This document shows, one piece after another, positions 7,963 through 16,903 of a stretch of DNA of 64,000 nt. This stretch comes from Azospirillum brasilense (GTDB taxonomy: Bacteria; Pseudomonadota; Alphaproteobacteria; Azospirillales; Azospirillaceae): NCBI RefSeq assembly GCF_007827795.1, contig NZ_VITI01000018.1, positions 1 to 64,000 on the forward strand. Direction: 5' to 3'. The notes beneath the pieces were generated by a model. It did no database searches. It was not told the origin of the DNA and was given only the letters and a program-made list of their open reading frames with translations. Each line of letters starts with the position of its first letter. The first letter of the stretch is position 1. A program made the translations under genes and the position numbers.

Positions 7963-9090
7963 TCAGCCGGAGCGCGCCCGGCGCGGGCCGAGCGACGCGG
8001 CCGGGGAGGCTTCGGACATCCAGCCGCGGGCGTTGCGGCGGTAGATCTCGACGATGCGCTCCCGGTAGACGGCGATGTCGAACTGGCGTTCGAAGCGGCG
8101 GCGGGCGCCCTGGCCCAAGCGGCGGCGCAGCCCGACGTCGTCGATCACGCGGGCCAGCGCTTCGGCCAGAGCCGTCCGGTCGCCCGGCGGCACCAGCAGG
8201 CCGGTCTCCTCGTCGGCGATGGCGTCGCCCACGCTGCCGACCGGGGTGGCGACGATGGTCAGGCCGTTGGCCATGGCCTCCAGCACCGACATCGGCAGCC
8301 CCTCGAACATCGACGGCTGGACCAGCACATGGGCCTGCGTCAGCTCCTTGCGGCAGCCGGCCTGGTCGAGCCAGCCGGTGAAGCGCACGCGCTCCTCCAA
8401 CCCCAGCGCCTTGGCCTGCGCGCGGTAGGTCTCCAGATCGCCGTCGCCGGCGATGGTCAGCTGCCAGGAGCGGTTGCGGCAGGCCTCCGACGCCAGGGCG
8501 TCCAGCAGGACGTCGATGCCCTTCAGCTTGATCAGGCGGCCGAGGAACAGCAGGCGCACCGGACCGTCCTCCGCACGCTCCGGGATCGTCTCCGGCCCCG
8601 GCACGGCGTTGTGCAGCAGGGTCGCGCGGCGCACGGCGGGGAAGGTGGTGACCACCCAGTTGCGCCAGTATTCGCCCAGCACCACCACCTCGCTGGTCAT
8701 CTCCATCATGTGGCGGATGGCCCAGCGGGACAGCGGCTTCGCGTCCTCGTAATGCTTCGGAAAACGGCCGCCGTGCAGATGCAGGACGACCGGCACCCGG
8801 AACAGCGAGGCCATGGCGACGATCAGCCCCTTGCGCAGCACGCTGCCGTATTCGGCCATGTGGATGTGCACGAGCTGGGCCTTGCCGGTCACGAAGCAGC
8901 CGAACAGGCGCAGCATCGCGGCGGCGAAGTAGAAGGGCATCAAATGGAATTTCGCGTCCGGACCGTAGCTGTCGATCACCTCGAACTTCACGTCGGGGCG
9001 ATTCTCCCGTAAGTCCGTCGTGAAGTTGTCGACGATTCGCCCCATGCCGCCCTTTTCGAGCGTGCCGCCGGGTGAAACGATGTAGATCAT
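7963..9090 (-). CDS. Glycosyltransferase, GT4 family
   Basis: A 375-aa GT-B fold enzyme. The N-terminal glycine-rich acceptor part carries GGMGRIVDN. The C-terminal donor domain has the LLFLGRL start and the EX7E-like stretch SMFEGLPMSVLEAMANG near residue 270, typical of retaining GT4 enzymes. It adds one sugar to the growing EPS repeat unit at the cytoplasmic face of the membrane; donor and acceptor are unknown. AGGAG sits 5 nt before the ATG. It is similar in layout to the next upstream gene, which suggests an old duplication or sequential sugar additions. Confidence 0.88.
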   Translation of the reverse strand: MIYIVSPGGTLEKGGMGRIVDNFTTDLRENRPDVKFEVIDSYGPDAKFHLMPFYFAAAMLRLFGCFVTGKAQLVHIHMAEYGSVLRKGLIVAMASLFRVPVVLHLHGGRFPKHYEDAKPLSRWAIRHMMEMTSEVVVLGEYWRNWVVTTFPAVRRATLLHNAVPGPETIPERAEDGPVRLLFLGRLIKLKGIDVLLDALASEACRNRSWQLTIAGDGDLETYRAQAKALGLEERVRFTGWLDQAGCRKELTQAHVLVQPSMFEGLPMSVLEAMANGLTIVATPVGSVGDAIADEETGLLVPPGDRTALAEALARVIDDVGLRRRLGQGARRRFERQFDIAVYRERIVEIYRRNARGWMSEASPAASLGPRRARSG

Positions 9091-9168
9091 ATCCGCTCCT
9101 GACTGTCGCGCTCCCCTCGCGAAGCTTCAGGGAGGAAGGAATTAGGGACCCCGCGGAAAAATGGGTTC

Positions 9169-10377
9169 TTACTGTCGGCCCGCGCGGGTCAGCGATGGCT
9201 TTGCCGCCGCAGCGTCGGGCAGCGTCCCCAGCGAGGGGCGCCGAACGGCGTCGGGGCGGTTCAGCTCCGCATAGATGTCCTGAAGGCTGCGGCCATAGGA
9301 CTCGATGACGAATTTCTCCAGGAACAGCCGTCGCCCCTCCGCCGACAGGCGCGCGTAGAGCGCCGGCCGGGCGGCGAGGTCGCGGACCGCATGGGCGAGT
9401 GCCTCCGGGTCGTTGACCGGGACGATGCGCGCCGTCTCCCCGTCGGTCAGAACCTCCGGGATCGAGCCGACCGGGGTGGTGACGACCGGCATGCCGGTGG
9501 ACAGCGCCTCCAGGATCACCATGGGCAACCCCTCGTGGGTCGAGGGCAGAAGCAGCATGTCGTGATCGCGCAGATGGCCGTGCGCCTGCTCGCGGGAGAT
9601 CCAGCCCTCGAACCGGCAGTCGCCGTCCACGCCCAGTTCCGCCGCCATGCGGCGGTAGCCCTCGACGTCGCCGCCGCCGCCGATGGTCACGCGGAAGCGG
9701 AAACCCTGGTCCTTCATCAGCCGGCAGGAGCGCAGCAGCGTGCCGATGCCCTTGCGCTCCGACAGGTTGGCGAGCACCAGGAGCGACACGATCGCCCCCT
9801 CCGGCGGCGCCGCGCGGACCGGCAGGTCGGCGCCGATGTCCGGCACCGCGTTGTAAAGCACGCGTACCTTGTGCGGGTCCGTCCCGACCGACTGCACCAG
9901 GAAGTTCCGCCAGCTCTCGCCCAGCACCAGCGCGATGCCGCAGCGGTCGAACAGCCAGCGGCTGATCGCGCGGGACACCGGCCCCTTGTCGAAATACTCC
10001 ATGAAGGACGCGCCGTGCAGATGCACCACCGTGGGGCAGGAGAACAGACCGGCGAAGAGCTGGACCACTGCCTTGCGCCAGACGCTGGCGTTTTCCGACA
10101 CGTTGATGTGCACGACCGACGGGCGGTGCCGCAGCATCATGGCGCCCAGCCGCGCCAGCGTGCCGGCCAGATAGACCGGCGACAGCAGGGCGCTGCCGGT
10201 GCCGCGGGTGTCGAGCACCACGGTGTCCGGAGCGGCGGGGCTGTTCTGGAAGGCGTCGACGATGTAACCCGTCATCCGCCCGATCCCCCCGCCGCCGTCG
10301 AGCGCGCCGGGGGTGGCGAAGACAATGCAGGCGCGGGACGCCTTCTTGCGCCGGAAACCCCTGTCGAGCAAACCCAT
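9169..10377 (-). CDS. Glycosyltransferase, GT4 family
   Basis: A 402-aa GT-B glycosyltransferase. It has GGGGIGRMTGY near residue 30 and the C-terminal donor-site block STHEGLPMVILEALSTGMPVV near residue 300 with the two conserved glutamates. It is a paralogue of the gene at 7963-9090 (shared VVHLHGASF / VVLHLHGGRF and ESWRNFLV / EYWRNWVV blocks). It is placed in the EPS run immediately after a GT2 gene (7-nt gap) and probably works on the same lipid-linked oligosaccharide. Donor specificity cannot be read from sequence. Confidence 0.88.
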   Translation of the reverse strand: MGLLDRGFRRKKASRACIVFATPGALDGGGGIGRMTGYIVDAFQNSPAAPDTVVLDTRGTGSALLSPVYLAGTLARLGAMMLRHRPSVVHINVSENASVWRKAVVQLFAGLFSCPTVVHLHGASFMEYFDKGPVSRAISRWLFDRCGIALVLGESWRNFLVQSVGTDPHKVRVLYNAVPDIGADLPVRAAPPEGAIVSLLVLANLSERKGIGTLLRSCRLMKDQGFRFRVTIGGGGDVEGYRRMAAELGVDGDCRFEGWISREQAHGHLRDHDMLLLPSTHEGLPMVILEALSTGMPVVTTPVGSIPEVLTDGETARIVPVNDPEALAHAVRDLAARPALYARLSAEGRRLFLEKFVIESYGRSLQDIYAELNRPDAVRRPSLGTLPDAAAAKPSLTRAGRQ

Positions 10378-10384
10378 TCTGACC

Positions 10385-11347
10385 TCACGCCGCGCCGGGA
10401 GCCGAGAAGATGGCCTGACGCAGCCGGCGCCGCAGCCCGACCGGCATCAGCGAATGCATCAGGAAGGTGGTCAGCGCCATCGGGGTCGGCGCGCCGTCCC
10501 GCAGCGCCGATTTCAGGATGCGCTTGCGCACCGCCGGGGTGCGCGCCGCCTGCTCCCCGCCGGTGGCCTGGAGCAGCAGGCTGGCGTAGGCGCGGGGCGA
10601 CAGCCTGGGCCGCACCGACTCCGCCCAGTTCAGGGCCATGTCGATGTTGTGGCAGGTCGACAGGGTGATGCGGTCCGATTCCGTGTAGTGGATCGCCAGC
10701 ACCTCCGGCACGGTGACCAGGGCGCAGCCTTCGATCTGCCCGCAGGAGATCAGCCACTCCCAGTCGTCGAAGGCCGATTTCGGGATCGGCTGACGCTGGA
10801 GCAGCGCCTTCGGGGCCAGAAGGGTGGTGGTGGGGGCGAAGGTCTCGCCCTTGAACAGCCCATGGCGGACGAACAGGTAGTCGCCGATCCGGTCCCGCGG
10901 GGTGCATAGGCGCCGCGGCCATTCGAAGTCGCCGCGGGCCGTCACCACCTTGCAGCGGCAGCTCATGATCGGGTAGCGCACGCCGGGCGGGCGGGCGGCC
11001 ATCTGCAGGGCGATCTTGCCCGGCATCCATTCGTCGTCATCGTCGAGGAAGGCGATCCAGGCGCCCTTCGCGCGTTCCACGCCCAGATTGCGGGCGCCGG
11101 CGGCGCCGCGGTTCTGTTCCAGCGCGATCACGGTCAGCCGCGGATCGCCGAACGCCCTCAGGCGCTCCTCGGTGGCGGGGTCGGGTCCGTCGATGATGAC
11201 GACGACCTCGAGCGGGGCGTAGGTCTGGGCCAGGGCGCTTTCCACGGCACGCGCGACCATATCCGGCCGGTTGCGGGTGGGAATGACGACGGTGACCATC
11301 TCTTGCGGGCCCATTTCTTGCGGGCTCATCTCTTGCGGGGGCGTCAT
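10385..11347 (-). CDS. Glycosyltransferase, GT2 family
   Basis: A 320-aa GT-A enzyme. VTVVIPTRNRP starts the nucleotide-binding fold, FLDDDDEW near residue 100 is the metal-binding DxD region, and FDDWEWLI is the later ED/DW region. It adds a sugar to the EPS precursor. The start is ambiguous because the N-terminus consists of three copies of a 15-bp repeat, each supplying an in-frame ATG (11347, 11329, 11314, 11299). The outermost ATG has an AAGG 7 nt upstream and is used here; the fold itself begins only at the innermost one. Confidence 0.85.
   Translation of the reverse strand: MTPPQEMSPQEMGPQEMVTVVIPTRNRPDMVARAVESALAQTYAPLEVVVIIDGPDPATEERLRAFGDPRLTVIALEQNRGAAGARNLGVERAKGAWIAFLDDDDEWMPGKIALQMAARPPGVRYPIMSCRCKVVTARGDFEWPRRLCTPRDRIGDYLFVRHGLFKGETFAPTTTLLAPKALLQRQPIPKSAFDDWEWLISCGQIEGCALVTVPEVLAIHYTESDRITLSTCHNIDMALNWAESVRPRLSPRAYASLLLQATGGEQAARTPAVRKRILKSALRDGAPTPMALTTFLMHSLMPVGLRRRLRQAIFSAPGAA
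11297..11341 (-). repeat. Three tandem 15-bp units at the start of the GT2 gene
   Basis: Units 11297-11311, 11312-11326 and 11327-11341 are near-identical and encode the repeated peptide PQEM. Each carries an in-frame ATG. Unit length is a multiple of three, so copy-number change would lengthen the protein without breaking the frame. Confidence 0.8.
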
Positions 11348-11408
11348 GACATAACCTTCTGTCGCGACGGAGATTTCGGAGAGCGGAACATGCGGGGGCT
11401 CCTTTCCG

Positions 11409-12746
11409 TCAGCCGGGCCGGACCGGACCGCTCCAGCCGGCGGCCGGCGGCCCGCCGTAGGAGGTTCCGTAGGGGGAGGAACTGGCGAAGGCGGCGTGGG
11501 ACGCCTGATGCTGGTCCTGAATCCGGGTCTGCATCTTCGCCCAGCGGCGGCGCTGCACGAGGCGGGTCACCGCGATCACCAGCACGATCCAGTTCAGGGA
11601 ATGGCGTTCCAGGAACACGCTCTCCGACACCGAGATCAGCAGCAGGGCGCAGCCGACCGTGAAGATCCAGGCGGGCTCGGAGCGGTTCTCGCTGTAGCGG
11701 ATGGCGGCGAAGCCCTGGATCAGCAGGCGGCCCATCAGCATCGCCGTCAGGATCACGCCGGCCAGGCCGAGGTCGAGCCACGCCTCCATCCAACCGTTGT
11801 GGGCGGAGTTGATGCCCCAGCCCTGGGTGAAGGTGCTGCCCGGACCATACGCCCCGTACCAGTAGGCGCCGTAGCCCCAGCCGAGCAGGAAGCGGTCCTG
11901 GATCGACATCAGCGTGTGTTCCCACAGCACCGTGCGTCCGGTCAGCGTCGGGTCGCGGCCCAGCATGTAGAGGATGTCGTGCCAGAAGGTCGTGCCGCTG
12001 GTGATGCCGATCACCGCGACCAGCAGGATGAAGGCCATGGCCGGCGCGAAGCTGCGGATGCCGCCGCGCACGAAGCCGCTGGCCAGCAGCAGGCCGGCGA
12101 CCAGGATCGAGGTCACCAGGCCGGTGCCCGACCGGCTCATCACGATCAGCAGCAGGGCCATCAGCAGCAGCGGGCGCACCACCCAGCGCTTGCCCTCGCG
12201 CGTCCAGTCGAGCCAGAGCAGGCAGAGCACCAGCCAGACCATCATGCGGCCCGTCACGTTCTTCTGCCAGAAGATGCCCTTCCAGGCGCCGACATGCTGC
12301 TCGTGGTCGAGCCCGACCGCCGGCATGGCGAAGACCGAGACGTAGGACAGCACCATCAGGATCGACAGGCCCGTCGCCAGCATCCGGACGATCTCCGGAA
12401 AGGTGTAGCGCAGGGCCAGATAGACGGCGAAGGCGGTGGTGAACAGGAAGGCCACCGCGCGGCGCAGCGTCACGTCCGGGTAGATCGACCACAGGGCCGA
12501 CAGGAAGGCCAGCGCCACGATCAGCGACACCGCCGGGCTTCCCGTCGGGATGCGGAAGGCCAGGCTCGGCCGCAGCGCGATCAGGCCCAGGATCATGACG
12601 TAGACGGCCATGAAGTAGATCACCGCGCCCGGCGCGTCCGGATCGGTCGTGCCGCCGCCGGTCAGCAGCGCCGGGAGCACCGACCCGCCGAACGAGACGA
12701 TGCAGAAGACGGTGATGCTCTTTTCCAGAACTTCGAGGACTTTCAT
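11409..12746 (-). CDS. O-antigen ligase/polymerase family protein (Wzy/ExoQ-like)
   Basis: A 445-aa polytopic membrane protein with roughly ten to twelve hydrophobic segments. A large periplasmic loop contains GRTVLWEHTL and the SAHNGWMEAW motif, both characteristic of the Wzy_C/O-antigen ligase family and of ExoQ-type EPS polymerases. It would join lipid-linked repeat units in the periplasm. The start at 12746 (MKVLEVLEK) puts the first membrane segment right at the N-terminus; the frame continues upstream without membrane character. The hydrophilic C-terminal tail of about 35 residues is Ser/Gly/Pro-rich. Polymerase and ligase cannot be told apart from sequence; the EPS context favours polymerase. 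Confidence 0.82.
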   Translation of the reverse strand: MKVLEVLEKSITVFCIVSFGGSVLPALLTGGGTTDPDAPGAVIYFMAVYVMILGLIALRPSLAFRIPTGSPAVSLIVALAFLSALWSIYPDVTLRRAVAFLFTTAFAVYLALRYTFPEIVRMLATGLSILMVLSYVSVFAMPAVGLDHEQHVGAWKGIFWQKNVTGRMMVWLVLCLLWLDWTREGKRWVVRPLLLMALLLIVMSRSGTGLVTSILVAGLLLASGFVRGGIRSFAPAMAFILLVAVIGITSGTTFWHDILYMLGRDPTLTGRTVLWEHTLMSIQDRFLLGWGYGAYWYGAYGPGSTFTQGWGINSAHNGWMEAWLDLGLAGVILTAMLMGRLLIQGFAAIRYSENRSEPAWIFTVGCALLLISVSESVFLERHSLNWIVLVIAVTRLVQRRRWAKMQTRIQDQHQASHAAFASSSPYGTSYGGPPAAGWSGPVRPG

Positions 12747-12981
12747 GGGGCCGCTGTTCCGGTGAAAAGGGCTGCTATGGCAGTGAACGCCCATGACGGG
12801 CGCACCGCATCGTCTTCTGAAGATGCCAACCCGATGCCCGGACCTGTAGCCGGGCGGAGGCATTAGGCCGAAGGAGGCCGTCCCCGTCGGGGCTACCTCC
12901 GGTTGGGCCATCCACCCCGATCTTGCGGGTCCCGCAGGGCATAGGCCGCCCAGGTCCGGAAAAGAGCCCAGAAAAGGGAAA

Positions 12982-13008
12982 GCCCCTCTCCCGCGTGGGA
13001 AGAGGGGC
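12982..13008. repeat. GC-rich hairpin between polymerase and WbaP genes
   Basis: CCCCTCTCCC pairs with GGG-A-AGAGGGG around a GCGT loop. It lies 21 nt beyond the WbaP stop on the minus strand. It resembles one arm of the palindromic repeat family and may act as an attenuator between wbaP and the polymerase gene. The rest of 12747-13028 shows no gene. Confidence 0.5.
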
Positions 13009-13028
13009 CTGGATGGGGCGCCGCAGGG

Positions 13029-14486
13029 TCATGACCCGTCGCCCTTGAGGACGATCACCGCGGTCTTGCACAGGATGTAGAAGTCGAACAGCAGGCCGCA
13101 GTTGCGGACGTAGAAGACGTCCATGGCGACGCGCTCCTGGAAGGTGGTGCGGTGGCGTCCCGACACCTGCCAGTAGCCGGTCAGGCCCGGACGGACGGAG
13201 CCGATGACCTCCGCCGACGCACCGACCTCCGGCAGTTCCTTCGGCATGTAGGCGCGCGGGCCGATCAGGCTCATGTCGCCCATCAGGATGTTCACCAGCT
13301 GCGGCAGCTCGTCGAGCGAGGTCTTGCGCAGGAAACGGCCGACCGGGGTGATGCGCGGGTCGTAGGTCAGCTTGTGGTAGGTCATGTACTCTTCGCGCAT
13401 CTTCGGATCGTTCTCCAGCAGGCGCTGGAGATGCTCCTCCGCGTTGATGTGCATCGAGCGGAACTTCAGCACGTCGAAGGTCTTGTCGCCGCCGGCCCAG
13501 CGCTTCTGGCGGAACATGACCGGGCCGGGACTGTCCAGACGGATCGCCGCGGCGATGCCCAGCATCAGCGGCGCCACCGCCACCAGAAGGATGCCCGACA
13601 GCAGGATGTCGAGCGCGCGGCGGATGCGCAGGTAGCTGGTCGGCGGCCGGACCGAGACGCGCAGCGCCAGCGAGCCGTGCAGGTTGTGGTAGGTGGCGTC
13701 CACCGCGCTGACGTTGCCCTCGCCCAGCAGGCAATAGACCTGCTTGAAGGGCAGCCGCTCGACCAGGGCGGTCAACTCCTTCTTGTGGCGCCCGATGTCG
13801 GCGACGATGGCGGCCTGGGCCTGTTGGGCGTAGGCCGGGGACTTGGCGAGCAGGTCGGTCGAGCCGACCACCGGCAGGTTGGCGACGCGGGTCTGCCACA
13901 GCGTGTCGTCGTCGTCGAAGAAGCAGACCGGGCGCATCCCCAGCCAGGGCAGGCGCTGCAGCTTCTCGGCGATGGCGGCACCCTGCGGGCCGGCCCCGAC
14001 GATCACCACCGGGGTGCGCCAGTTCAGCGCGCTGGCCATCAGCCCATGCACCAGCAGCAGATCGGCGGCGTAGGTGATCGCGAAGCCGATCAGGGCGACC
14101 GACAGCGCCTCCACGAAGAAGGAGCGGAAGCCGTCCATGACGATGAAGGGCACGGCCAGCACGGCGACCGACAGCAGGGCCGCCTGGAAGGTGCGGCGGG
14201 TCCGCTCCAGATAGTCGAAGCGACCCAGCGAATAAATTCCGAAAACCGATTTCACCAGCGGCACCAGCATCAGGCCGGTGACCAGGGCACGCTGCGACAG
14301 GTCCGCTTCCGCGGTCAGGGTGTCGCTTCCGAACAGTTGGATGAGTGTCCAGCCGAGCAGGGCGAGCATGAAGCCGTCGGACAGCGCCAACAGCAGCCCG
14401 GGTCCCACCGTCGGCATGGCCGTCTTCTTCACCGGGGCCAGGTTGATGACCGCTTCTGGGTCGAGTTTGCTCATCGCAGGTCCCAT
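13029..14486 (-). CDS. Undecaprenyl-phosphate hexose-1-phosphate transferase (WbaP-type)
   Basis: A 485-aa polyisoprenyl-phosphate hexose-1-phosphate transferase. Four to five N-terminal membrane segments precede a CoA-binding-like domain (VVIVGAGPQG near residue 160). Another membrane stretch follows, then the catalytic bacterial sugar transferase domain with FDVLKFRSMH, TSLDELPQL and GDMSLIGPR, ending LTGYWQVSGR. It starts EPS synthesis by loading the first sugar phosphate onto undecaprenyl phosphate at the inner membrane. Galactose is usual for the family, but the sugar is not provable here. Start at 14486 or 14474; neither has a strong ribosome-binding site. The gene is divergent from the flippase across an 860-bp gap. 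Confidence 0.9.
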   Translation of the reverse strand: MGPAMSKLDPEAVINLAPVKKTAMPTVGPGLLLALSDGFMLALLGWTLIQLFGSDTLTAEADLSQRALVTGLMLVPLVKSVFGIYSLGRFDYLERTRRTFQAALLSVAVLAVPFIVMDGFRSFFVEALSVALIGFAITYAADLLLVHGLMASALNWRTPVVIVGAGPQGAAIAEKLQRLPWLGMRPVCFFDDDDTLWQTRVANLPVVGSTDLLAKSPAYAQQAQAAIVADIGRHKKELTALVERLPFKQVYCLLGEGNVSAVDATYHNLHGSLALRVSVRPPTSYLRIRRALDILLSGILLVAVAPLMLGIAAAIRLDSPGPVMFRQKRWAGGDKTFDVLKFRSMHINAEEHLQRLLENDPKMREEYMTYHKLTYDPRITPVGRFLRKTSLDELPQLVNILMGDMSLIGPRAYMPKELPEVGASAEVIGSVRPGLTGYWQVSGRHRTTFQERVAMDVFYVRNCGLLFDFYILCKTAVIVLKGDGS

Positions 14487-15345
14487 TTATGTGTGAAACG
14501 GAATGTCATCCGTCTCGCGCCTGACCTAACGCGGCGCAGCGAAAGACGGCTTCTCATCAGCTTTTTCTTTGAGTCCTTCTGTGTTCAGAAAGACACACAA
14601 ATATCAGCGCTTGCCCTGCCTCTGTGCAGACAGATCAGAAGGTTGCGCTGTTCTCCACGAATTAGGATAAAGGCTGTCGTCAATCAACAAATCACAAGAG
14701 GCCTCCCCCGCCAGCGGCGATACCCCTTACATCCTGAGTGGATTCCCTTGGGTGAGTTTGAAGAGATTAAGGAAAGTGGGTGACTTCGTCCGGGTCATCC
14801 GGATCGGTGGCGACGCTGCCACCGCCGTTCCCCGGCTACTCCTTTCCTCCCCGCAAATTGGGGGTATTCGGGGGATGTTCCCGGTCTCCTACGGTGGGGT
14901 GCGACGCCGGGGGGCGGCGGCATGTCCCGAGTTGGTCTGCCTGTCCCGCCGAGGCAGCGGTGCGGACGTATCCCATAAGAAGCCGCCGGGCGATTCCGGA
15001 TGAGGCGGCGTCTCCAACGCCCCGTTGATCGCGGTGGAGTGCCCTCGCAGGCTGGGTGGCTTGTCTGCCGGGTGGTTCGGCCGATTGCCCCCACCCCGGC
15101 CCTCCCCCGCTGGCGCAGGGGAGGGTGCCTTCTGCGAAGCGGCGGCAGTCCCCTCCCCTGCGCCAGCGGGGGAGGGTTAGGGTGGGGGCGGGGACGTCGC
15201 CGACGCGCCTTCATGGGGATAAGCCTGAAGAACAGTGCGACGGCACCAACGCGAAATTGAAACGTCCCGGTCCGGTTCCAATCATCGGAATTGCGTTCGC
15301 GGGTGCGGCAGAGCCGCCCCACCGGAGTTCTAGGCGGAGTTCCTG
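14487..15345. other. 860-bp divergent intergenic region (wbaP / wzx promoters)
   Basis: It lies between the divergent wbaP and flippase genes, so it should hold promoters for both. About 14540-14720 is clearly AT-richer than the rest and is the likeliest control region. The right part contains a large palindrome (15087-15189). No open frame here has a ribosome-binding site or family features. No regulator box could be assigned. Confidence 0.55.
15087..15189. repeat. 103-bp palindromic repeat (two inverted arms)
   Basis: Left arm GCCCCCACCCCGGCCCTCCC... (15087-15125) and right arm (15150-15189) are near-perfect inverted copies. Each arm is itself a hairpin (CCCTCCCCCGCTGGCGCAGGGGAGGG type), and about 24 nt separate them. 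The right arm matches the repeat at 6868-6910. It lies 157 nt upstream of the flippase gene. Confidence 0.85.
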
Positions 15346-16827
15346 ATGGCGTCCGAAGCAGCGACGATCTTGAAACACGGTTGGCTGTTCATGCTGGCCA
15401 ACGTGGTGAACCGGGCTGCCGGGCTTCTGCTCCTGCCGCTCTACACCCGGCTTCTCAGCCCTTCCGAATTCGGCGTCTACGCGCTGGTGGTGGTGGTCGC
15501 CGACCTGCTGGCGGTCATGCTGATGATCGGCATGAACAACGCCTTCACCGCCGTCTATTTCGAACATGCCGAGGAGGGCGACCGACGGCGCGTCGCCAGC
15601 ACCTGCCTGCTGGCGGTGGTCGGCACCTCGGTGGCGATGGTCGGGCTGGCCTGGCCGCTGGGTATGGCGGGAAGCTGGGCGATGTTCGGCGACACCGGCC
15701 ACGCGGCGGTGATGGCGATCGCGCTGGCCGGCGTCGCCCTGACCACCCTGTTCGAGCTGGCGCTGGCCTATTACCGGGCGCGCAAGCGGTCGGGCCTGTG
15801 CCTGCTGGTGTCGCTGGCCAAGGTGGTGGCCCTGCTCGCCTTCAACCTGCTGTTCCTGTGGGCGCTCGGCCTCGGCGTGGAGGGCATCTTCCTGGCAAAC
15901 GGCGCGTCCTTCCTGGCGCTCGGCCTTCTGCTGGTGGTGGCGATCCTGAAGGACACGGGCTTCTCCTTCTCCTTCCCGATCCTGAAGCGGGTGGCGGCGC
16001 TGGGGCTGCCCTACGCGCCGCAGTCGCTGCTGGACATCGCCAACAACTTCGTCTCGCGCTGGCTGCTGAACATCCTGCTGTCCACGGCGGCGGTGGGTCT
16101 GTTCGCCTTCGGAATGCGGCTGTCGCAGATCCTCTTCATGTTCCTGACCGCCTCCTTCCTGCAGATCTGGTCGGTCAGCCGGTTGGAGGCGCAGCATGGC
16201 GCGGCGGACAACGCCCAGGCGGATTTCGTCTTCCACCTGTTCGTCGTGCTGCTGACCGGGGCCGGGCTGGGGCTGGCGCTGACCGCGCCGGAGATCCTCT
16301 GGCTGATCGCGTCGGCCGACTACACGCCGGTGCTGACCAGCATGCCCTTCCTGGTGCTGGCCTATGTGCTGCACGGGGTGCGCATGAACCCGGAGGTGGC
16401 GATCCTGAAGGCCAAGCGCGTTGGCGTGCTGCCCTGGATCTCCGCGGCCAGCCTCGCCGTGGGGTCGGCGCTGGCCCTGGCGCTGGTCTGGCAGTGGGGC
16501 CTGCTCGGCGCCGCGCTGGCCAACCTCGGGCGCGAGGTCTTCCAGATCGTCCTGACCGAGACGGTCCGCCGCCGCATCTGCCGCGACGAGGCGCCGCTGA
16601 ACGCCGTGCGGATCGGCTGGATACTGGTGCCGGCTGCCTTCGCCTACGCGGCGGGCTGGTACCTGTTCGGCACCGAGATCGACCCGGCCTTCACCGCGGA
16701 GAAGGTGCTGCTGGTGCTGGTGTTCCTGACGGCGGCGGTGTTCGGTCCGGGCATGGGGACGGCGGGCCGGGCCATGCTGGGCAAGCTGCTGCTGGGCCGC
16801 GTCCGCCGCCTGCAATCGGCGTCCTGA
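15346..16827 (+). CDS. Wzx-type lipid-linked oligosaccharide flippase
   Basis: A 493-aa polytopic protein with about 14 predicted hydrophobic segments of the MOP/polysaccharide-transport superfamily. It starts GWLFMLANVVNRAAGLLLLPLYTRLLSPSEFG, a classic N-terminal Wzx signature. It moves undecaprenyl-linked EPS repeat units across the inner membrane for the Wzy-like polymerase. GGAG is found 7 nt before the ATG. It is the only plus-strand gene in the EPS locus, divergent from wbaP and convergent with the GH5 gene, with a strong terminator between. Confidence 0.88.
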   Translation: MASEAATILKHGWLFMLANVVNRAAGLLLLPLYTRLLSPSEFGVYALVVVVADLLAVMLMIGMNNAFTAVYFEHAEEGDRRRVASTCLLAVVGTSVAMVGLAWPLGMAGSWAMFGDTGHAAVMAIALAGVALTTLFELALAYYRARKRSGLCLLVSLAKVVALLAFNLLFLWALGLGVEGIFLANGASFLALGLLLVVAILKDTGFSFSFPILKRVAALGLPYAPQSLLDIANNFVSRWLLNILLSTAAVGLFAFGMRLSQILFMFLTASFLQIWSVSRLEAQHGAADNAQADFVFHLFVVLLTGAGLGLALTAPEILWLIASADYTPVLTSMPFLVLAYVLHGVRMNPEVAILKAKRVGVLPWISAASLAVGSALALALVWQWGLLGAALANLGREVFQIVLTETVRRRICRDEAPLNAVRIGWILVPAAFAYAAGWYLFGTEIDPAFTAEKVLLVLVFLTAAVFGPGMGTAGRAMLGKLLLGRVRRLQSAS

Positions 16828-16849
16828 AGGCGCATGCCCTGAAAACGGA

Positions 16850-16879
16850 AAGGGCCGGCGGATCGCTCCGCCGGCCCTT
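16850..16879. terminator. Bidirectional terminator between wzx and GH5 gene
   Basis: A perfect 13-bp stem (16850-16862 with 16867-16879) closes a TCGC loop between two convergent genes. A-rich bases precede it and TCCTC follows. Confidence 0.8.
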
Positions 16880-16903
16880 CCTCATGGTCCGCCTCGGCGG
16901 TCG

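Noticed and set aside
4466..11341. 15-bp tandem units as a CRISPR array
   Set aside because: Units abut with no spacers, are only three copies each, and there are no cas genes.
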